A DNA stretch of 52,433 nucleotides, taken from positions 1 to 52,433 of the forward strand of contig JAFWZX010000012.1 of assembly GCA_017517275.1 (NCBI GenBank). Reading direction: 5' to 3'. Below are positions 48,688 to 52,433 of this stretch, one piece after another (the stretch's first letter is position 1; each line of letters opens with the position of its first letter). The stretch is from Clostridia bacterium. Its GTDB lineage: Bacteria > Bacillota > Clostridia > UBA1212 > UBA1255. A program made the position numbers and the translations under genes. Below the pieces are notes generated by a model. That model saw nothing but the letters and a program-made list of their open reading frames with translations. It was not told the origin of the DNA and ran no database searches.

Positions 48688-49800
48688 TCAGTTTGTAATA
48701 ATGTTCTCTGTCTCTTTATCGAATACGTGTACTTTGTTAGGATTGATTGCAAATCTCATAACATCACCTACGTAAACGTTCTGTCTCGGCTTAACCTTTG
48801 AAACCATCATTGTTCCGTCAACCATCATGTAAAGGTTAGATTCAGAGCCGAGAAGCTCGATAACTTCAATTGGAGCTTCAAACTGAGAATCCTTATAAGC
48901 ATCAAGATATGCCTGCTCATCATGGAGGTGCTCAGGTCTAACGCCCATAACAACTTCTCTCTCCAAATAGCCGCCATCTTCAAGCTTCTTAGCTTTGTTC
49001 TCCGGAAGCTTAACTGTCCATCTGCCAAATCTAAGTCTAACGTCAGCGCCTTCTTTCTCAACACGTACGTTCATGAAGTTCATTTGAGGTGTTCCGAGGA
49101 AGCCTGCAACGAACATATTAACCGGTTTCTCGTAAAGAACTTGAGGACTGTCTACCTGTTGAATATATCCATCTTTCATAACTACGATTCTTGAACCCAT
49201 GGTCATAGCCTCTGTCTGGTCGTGAGTAACGTAGATGAATGTTGTCTGTAACTTCTGGTGGAGCTTGATAATCTCTGTACGCATCTGAGCACGGAGTTTC
49301 GCATCCAAGTTAGAAAGAGGTTCGTCAAGTAAGAAAACCTTAGGTTCACGAACGATAGCACGTCCCAAAGCAACTCTCTGTCTCTGACCACCGGACAAAG
49401 CCTTGATTGAACGATCAAGTAAGTGGTCGATTTCCAGGATGCGGGCAGCTTCCTGAACTTTTTTCTTAATTTCTCCCTTAGGAGTCTTTCTTAATTTAAG
49501 ACCGAATGCCATGTTCTCAAATACTGTCATATGAGGATACAACGCGTAGTTCTGGAACACCATGGCAATATCTCTATCCTTAGGAGCGATATCGTTAACG
49601 AGTTTACCGTCAATAAGAAGCTCGCCTGATGTGATTTCTTCAAGACCGGCAACCATTCTCAAAGTTGTAGACTTACCACAACCAGAAGGGCCTACCAATA
49701 CAACGAACTCTTTGTCTGCAATATCCAGGTTAAAGTCGTTAACAGCTGTAACGCCGCCAGGATACTTCTTGTAAATGTTCTTAAGTTTTACACTTGCCAT
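48688..49800 (-). CDS. Sugar ABC transporter ATP-binding protein (MsmX/UgpC type)
   Basis: The 370-residue ATPase has Walker A GPSGCGKST (37-45), Q-loop VFQNYALYPHMTV, signature LSGGQ (135-139), Walker B VFLLDEPLSNLD and a C-terminal OB-fold/TOBE domain (VMGVRPEHL). MsmX-type ATPases are shared by several oligosaccharide importers and often stand alone, as here, with no permease or binding protein nearby. GGAGG precedes the ATG. It is monocistronic with a strong terminator; I could not find a convincing promoter in the 200-base divergent gap. Confidence 0.92.
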   Translation of the reverse strand: MASVKLKNIYKKYPGGVTAVNDFNLDIADKEFVVLVGPSGCGKSTTLRMVAGLEEITSGELLIDGKLVNDIAPKDRDIAMVFQNYALYPHMTVFENMAFGLKLRKTPKGEIKKKVQEAARILEIDHLLDRSIKALSGGQRQRVALGRAIVREPKVFLLDEPLSNLDAKLRAQMRTEIIKLHQKLQTTFIYVTHDQTEAMTMGSRIVVMKDGYIQQVDSPQVLYEKPVNMFVAGFLGTPQMNFMNVRVEKEGADVRLRFGRWTVKLPENKAKKLEDGGYLEREVVMGVRPEHLHDEQAYLDAYKDSQFEAPIEVIELLGSESNLYMMVDGTMMVSKVKPRQNVYVGDVMRFAINPNKVHVFDKETENIITN

Positions 49801-49934
49801 TTATAATTAACCTCCATTGAAATGTTATTACACTAACTGCATAACTGTTGCCCTTATATTACCACGATATGTCAAATATTGAAAGTGTAACTTTTCAACA
49901 ATTTTTCTTGTCGGCGGTTATGCATTCTGCCCAA

Positions 49935-49963
49935 TTGCAAAAAAATACCTGTGATGATAGAAT
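49935..49963 (+). promoter_or_regulatory. Promoter of the beta-propeller lipoprotein gene
   Basis: TTGCAA (49935-49940), 17 bp, TAGAAT (49958-49963), 38 bases before the ATG. Confidence 0.72.
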
Positions 49964-50000
49964 TTCAACTATCTTTTATGTACAGAAGAAAGGAATTACT

Positions 50001-51836
50001 ATGGTTAAGATGAGACGTTTTGTAAAATACTCCGCAGTGGCTTTATGCTTAATTCTTTTAACAGCGCTGGCTCTTGCTCTGTCCGGATGCGGTGGTCTTG
50101 TTGACTCTGAGCCGGCCCCAACACCGCAAAGAGAGTTTACAGATCAGCTTCCTATCGTTCAAGGAGACCCAAACGTACACGTAACTATGACGGTTGAAAA
50201 CGAAGGCTATGATATTTTCGCGCCATTCTTTGGCGGAGGTGGCTATCGTTACGGACCGAGCATTATTTATTATCCGAACGGTAGCGTAGACGCATGGTTT
50301 GCAACCCCCGGTACTTCCGGTGAATGGGATTGGTTTACGTATAAGCACTCCGATGACGGCGGCAAAACGTGGACTCACGAGAAGGTAGTTTTACAGCCTA
50401 CCGGCAACTCCTATGACCATTATTCTGTATGTGACCCGGGCGTTGTATTCTTTGGCGGTTACTATTATATGGGTTATACCTCCACAATCGTATCAACAAA
50501 CGGCGGTATAAACAATAACGTTTTTGTTGCAAGATCCAAGAATCCCGACGGACCTTATGAGAAGTGGAACGGAAACGGTTGGGGCGGAGATCCCATGCCT
50601 ATTATATATTATAATGAATCCGATTCAGGATGGGGTGCGGGAGAACCAAGCTTCGTCGTGTTGGAAGATACTCTGTACATGTATTACACGTGGACCTGTC
50701 CGGACGGAAATTACACTCGCGTATGTCTGGCAGATGCGACAAACGAGAATTGGCCGGGTGCTTTAGAAGACAAAGGACTTGCATACGTAAAGGCAGGCGC
50801 CCAAGATTCCTGTGACGTGGTGTATATAGAAGATATTGGAAAATTCGTAGCCTTTTCAACGTATAATCGTTTTTCACAAGCCAGCGGCATTTGCATTATG
50901 GAGTCGGATGACGGCATTACTTTCACAAAGAGTGATATTATCCGTACCGGTACGATGCAATATCTCCACAATATGGGTATTTCCAAGCGTTGCGACGGTC
51001 ACATTCAGTTAGATGACCAGCTATGTTTCATCGGATACGCATATTCAGACGGTTCTGACGGTAACTGGGGAAAATGGGCTACAAGATTCCAGGACGTTAA
51101 CATTTCTTATTATGAAGGCAAAGTAGAATCTAAGGATAAAAATGGAAAAGGAACGCTTTTCAAAGATTATTTTTGGAATGAACCGGAGGAGTGGACTCCT
51201 ATAAGCGTTGGTCTGGATGGCGGCAGATACGTTCAGCTTAACAAAGGTGATAAAAACGAATATTTCTGTTACTGGTTTGACAGCAGTCTGAGAAAACATT
51301 TTGTAGAAGATCCCGAAAACATACGTTTTTCTGAATACGATAAATCAATAATTAAAATAAAAGGTACAACTATTACAGCGCTCAAAGAAGGCAAAACTCA
51401 TGTAAAAATGACATACGGAGACGACCTTTATACGTATATTACCGTACAAGTGTACGACGAGATATTTGATTATACTGCCAGCAAAAAAGCAGTTGTAGAA
51501 TTTAAACCGATTCAGGATGAATATGTTGTTTATAAAAAACGTACAAACGGAGCTATGCATAAACTACAAATCCGCGGATACGTTGTATTCAACAACGGTG
51601 AATGGGGAGAGGCATATAACGACAAAACCGCAGAGCACCCTAATTACCCTGCTATGGTTGATGCCGCTAAGTTCAAAATGACTTTTGAATCTGCAGATGA
51701 AAGTATTGTAAAGATTTCAAACGAGGGAATTATTAGTCCGCGAGCAGAAGGTACAACGACGGTAAAGGTTACTATTACCGGAGGTCTTAGCTTCACAGTA
51801 AAGGTAACAGTTTACGATTCACCGACAGAAGAATAA
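50001..51836 (+). CDS. Secreted beta-propeller lipoprotein with Big2-like domains
   Basis: From the ATG at 50001 (after AAAGGA) it has 611 residues; the open frame starts earlier but runs through the promoter. A lipoprotein signal (ALSGC) and a Pro-rich linker precede a propeller-like region (about 55-370) with repeated short blades such as YGPSIIYYPNGSVDAWF, HSDDGGKTWTHEKVV (an Asp-box SxDxGxTW), CDPGVVFFGGYYYMGYTS and SGICIMESDDGITF. This is the fold of GH43/GH32-type glycosidases and sialidases. Two Ig/Big2-like domains follow (about 430-610; IIKIKGTTITALKEGKTHVKMTYG). Catalytic acids cannot be fixed by eye. It probably binds or cleaves surface or dietary glycans. Confidence 0.78.
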   Translation: MVKMRRFVKYSAVALCLILLTALALALSGCGGLVDSEPAPTPQREFTDQLPIVQGDPNVHVTMTVENEGYDIFAPFFGGGGYRYGPSIIYYPNGSVDAWFATPGTSGEWDWFTYKHSDDGGKTWTHEKVVLQPTGNSYDHYSVCDPGVVFFGGYYYMGYTSTIVSTNGGINNNVFVARSKNPDGPYEKWNGNGWGGDPMPIIYYNESDSGWGAGEPSFVVLEDTLYMYYTWTCPDGNYTRVCLADATNENWPGALEDKGLAYVKAGAQDSCDVVYIEDIGKFVAFSTYNRFSQASGICIMESDDGITFTKSDIIRTGTMQYLHNMGISKRCDGHIQLDDQLCFIGYAYSDGSDGNWGKWATRFQDVNISYYEGKVESKDKNGKGTLFKDYFWNEPEEWTPISVGLDGGRYVQLNKGDKNEYFCYWFDSSLRKHFVEDPENIRFSEYDKSIIKIKGTTITALKEGKTHVKMTYGDDLYTYITVQVYDEIFDYTASKKAVVEFKPIQDEYVVYKKRTNGAMHKLQIRGYVVFNNGEWGEAYNDKTAEHPNYPAMVDAAKFKMTFESADESIVKISNEGIISPRAEGTTTVKVTITGGLSFTVKVTVYDSPTEE

Positions 51837-51854
51837 CCGCATAACAGAAAATAC

Positions 51855-51893
51855 AAAAAACGGGATTTCCACTATAGGAATCCCGTTTTTTTT
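51855..51893. terminator. Bidirectional terminator
   Basis: Arms at about 51860-51870 and 51876-51886 pair with one mismatch and are flanked by AAAAAA on the left and eight T on the right, so it can stop transcripts from both convergent genes. Confidence 0.88.
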
Positions 51894-51942
51894 GTACGGA
51901 TTATCAAACGGAGTAAGTCATTTTTCCTGCTACAGTGCTTTG

Positions 51943-52433
51943 TTATTCTTCAACAACAGGAACGCAAATAATACCTAATTTACGTAAAACATAATCATAC
52001 GACCACTGATCACCCTCTGATCTCCATGCATTCGGACCTATCCATTCAAGAGATCTGTCTGCATAATGAACATGCCCAAAGGAATTTTGCCTGTTTCCAA
52101 ATAAAGTAATATCTAAGATACTATCTCCTACAGGAACGTCTGCCCACGCGTTGTACGGCGGATAAATTATCTCCTGACCGTTATTTAACGTAATAAGAGC
52201 GCCTACATAATCAGACACGGTCAGCCTTATCTTCCCCGTCTTAGAGCAAATAGGCAGATGATACGTAATATTTCCTCCATAGAATGGAAAACCTTGTTCA
52301 GTAAGATCGCTAAAGCTTACCTTCTCAGGTTTTTTGATAAGCTTCGAAGCTCTGCCGCTCACCTCTACTCCGAAATCTCCTAACAAGTAACACCATTCCG
52401 TATTAAATTCAACACCAAAAGGAAGTGTTAACT
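51943..52433 (-). CDS. C-terminal end of a probable glycoside hydrolase (cut by window edge)
   Basis: The frame is open to the right edge; 163 residues are visible and the true start lies outside. The segment is a beta-sandwich: GFPFYGGNITYHLPI, then GALITLNNGQEIIYPPYNAWADVPVG, LDITLFGNRQNSFGHVHY and WIGPNAWRSEGDQWSYDYVL. GFPFY.G...Y, the P-x-x-D/V turn and N.FG..H are the usual end of large GH enzymes of the alpha-rhamnosidase/GH2-like type with a galactose-binding C-domain. The family cannot be fixed without the catalytic part. An internal TTG at 52386 is not a likely start, because conserved sequence runs through it. Confidence 0.72.
   Translation of the reverse strand, partial: LTLPFGVEFNTEWCYLLGDFGVEVSGRASKLIKKPEKVSFSDLTEQGFPFYGGNITYHLPICSKTGKIRLTVSDYVGALITLNNGQEIIYPPYNAWADVPVGDSILDITLFGNRQNSFGHVHYADRSLEWIGPNAWRSEGDQWSYDYVLRKLGIICVPVVEE

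Noticed and set aside
49848-50000. 51-codon N-terminal extension of the propeller lipoprotein
   Set aside because: It spans the promoter at 49935-49963 and would bury the lipoprotein signal; the ATG at 50001 has AAAGGA.
1-52433. CRISPR arrays, insertion sequences, prophage genes, rRNA
   Set aside because: I saw no regularly spaced repeats, transposases, integrases, phage structural genes or rRNA segments in the window.

Overview
The window is a gene-dense stretch of a low-to-moderate-GC Firmicutes (Clostridia) chromosome. Evidence for this is the strong AGGAGG-type ribosome sites, sigma-A promoters with 17-bp spacers, lipobox lipoproteins, the cdaA-ybbR pair, a SpoVT/AbrB-type regulator with a zinc ribbon, a protein with a Spo0A-type DNA-binding domain, short MetH, and fatty-acid-kinase genes (fakA/fakB) next to plsX. 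I see no complete insertion sequence, no prophage and no CRISPR array. The only hint of mobile or decayed DNA is in the first 400 bases (two or three tiny minus-strand reading frames and a strong terminator).

Layout: (1) 1-3134, remnant small ORFs, then metH without a reactivation domain and a Dabb-domain protein. (2) 13010 down to 3135, a seven-gene minus-strand operon: pepF, a bactofilin-like protein, two GT-C membrane glycosyltransferases that share an extra extracytoplasmic beta-sandwich module, a polyprenyl-phosphate glycosyltransferase, a TtcA-like tRNA thiolase and a DUF2156 protein. The middle four look like a cell-surface glycosylation unit. (3) 13200-14647, an M23 endopeptidase and a protein with a Spo0A-like output domain but no receiver. 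(4) 14785-23404, the most striking part, two consecutive plus-strand operons for acyl-lipid metabolism. The first encodes an AMP-binding enzyme fused to a carrier domain, two PlsC-type acyltransferases, a free acyl carrier protein and an LRAT-like thiol acyltransferase. The second encodes two FakB fatty-acid-binding proteins, fatty acid kinase FakA and PlsX. A GtrA-type glycosyltransferase, two alpha/beta hydrolases and a polysaccharide deacetylase follow (to 27403).

(5) 27477-35085, yebC and lgt facing mnmA, a eukaryotic-type NADP isocitrate dehydrogenase, a UDP-sugar pyrophosphorylase and a multidomain GDPD lipoprotein. (6) 35240-39804, an AbrB-like regulator, an unknown membrane protein and the ribosomal block rpmG-secE-nusG-rplK-rplA-[L10 leader]-rplJ-rplL. 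This block stops at a terminator with no rpoB following. (7) 39997-43993, a class A PBP, then a cyclodeaminase-like protein and folD, translationally coupled. (8) tRNA-Thr(CGT), a DUF3810 protein, and the trx / coiled-coil / small membrane protein / cdaA / ybbR operon that makes c-di-AMP. (9) An MsmX/UgpC-type sugar ABC ATPase, a beta-propeller/Big2 lipoprotein and the C-terminal end of a probable glycoside hydrolase, which suggest carbohydrate use.

The best candidate for an undescribed system is region 4. Exogenous fatty acids would be phosphorylated by FakAB and passed by PlsX to a carrier protein. The adjoining ANL/PlsC/ACP/LRAT set, which is not the standard phospholipid set, could then build or remodel an unusual acylated lipid. 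All functional statements are read from motifs by eye; no database search was run.
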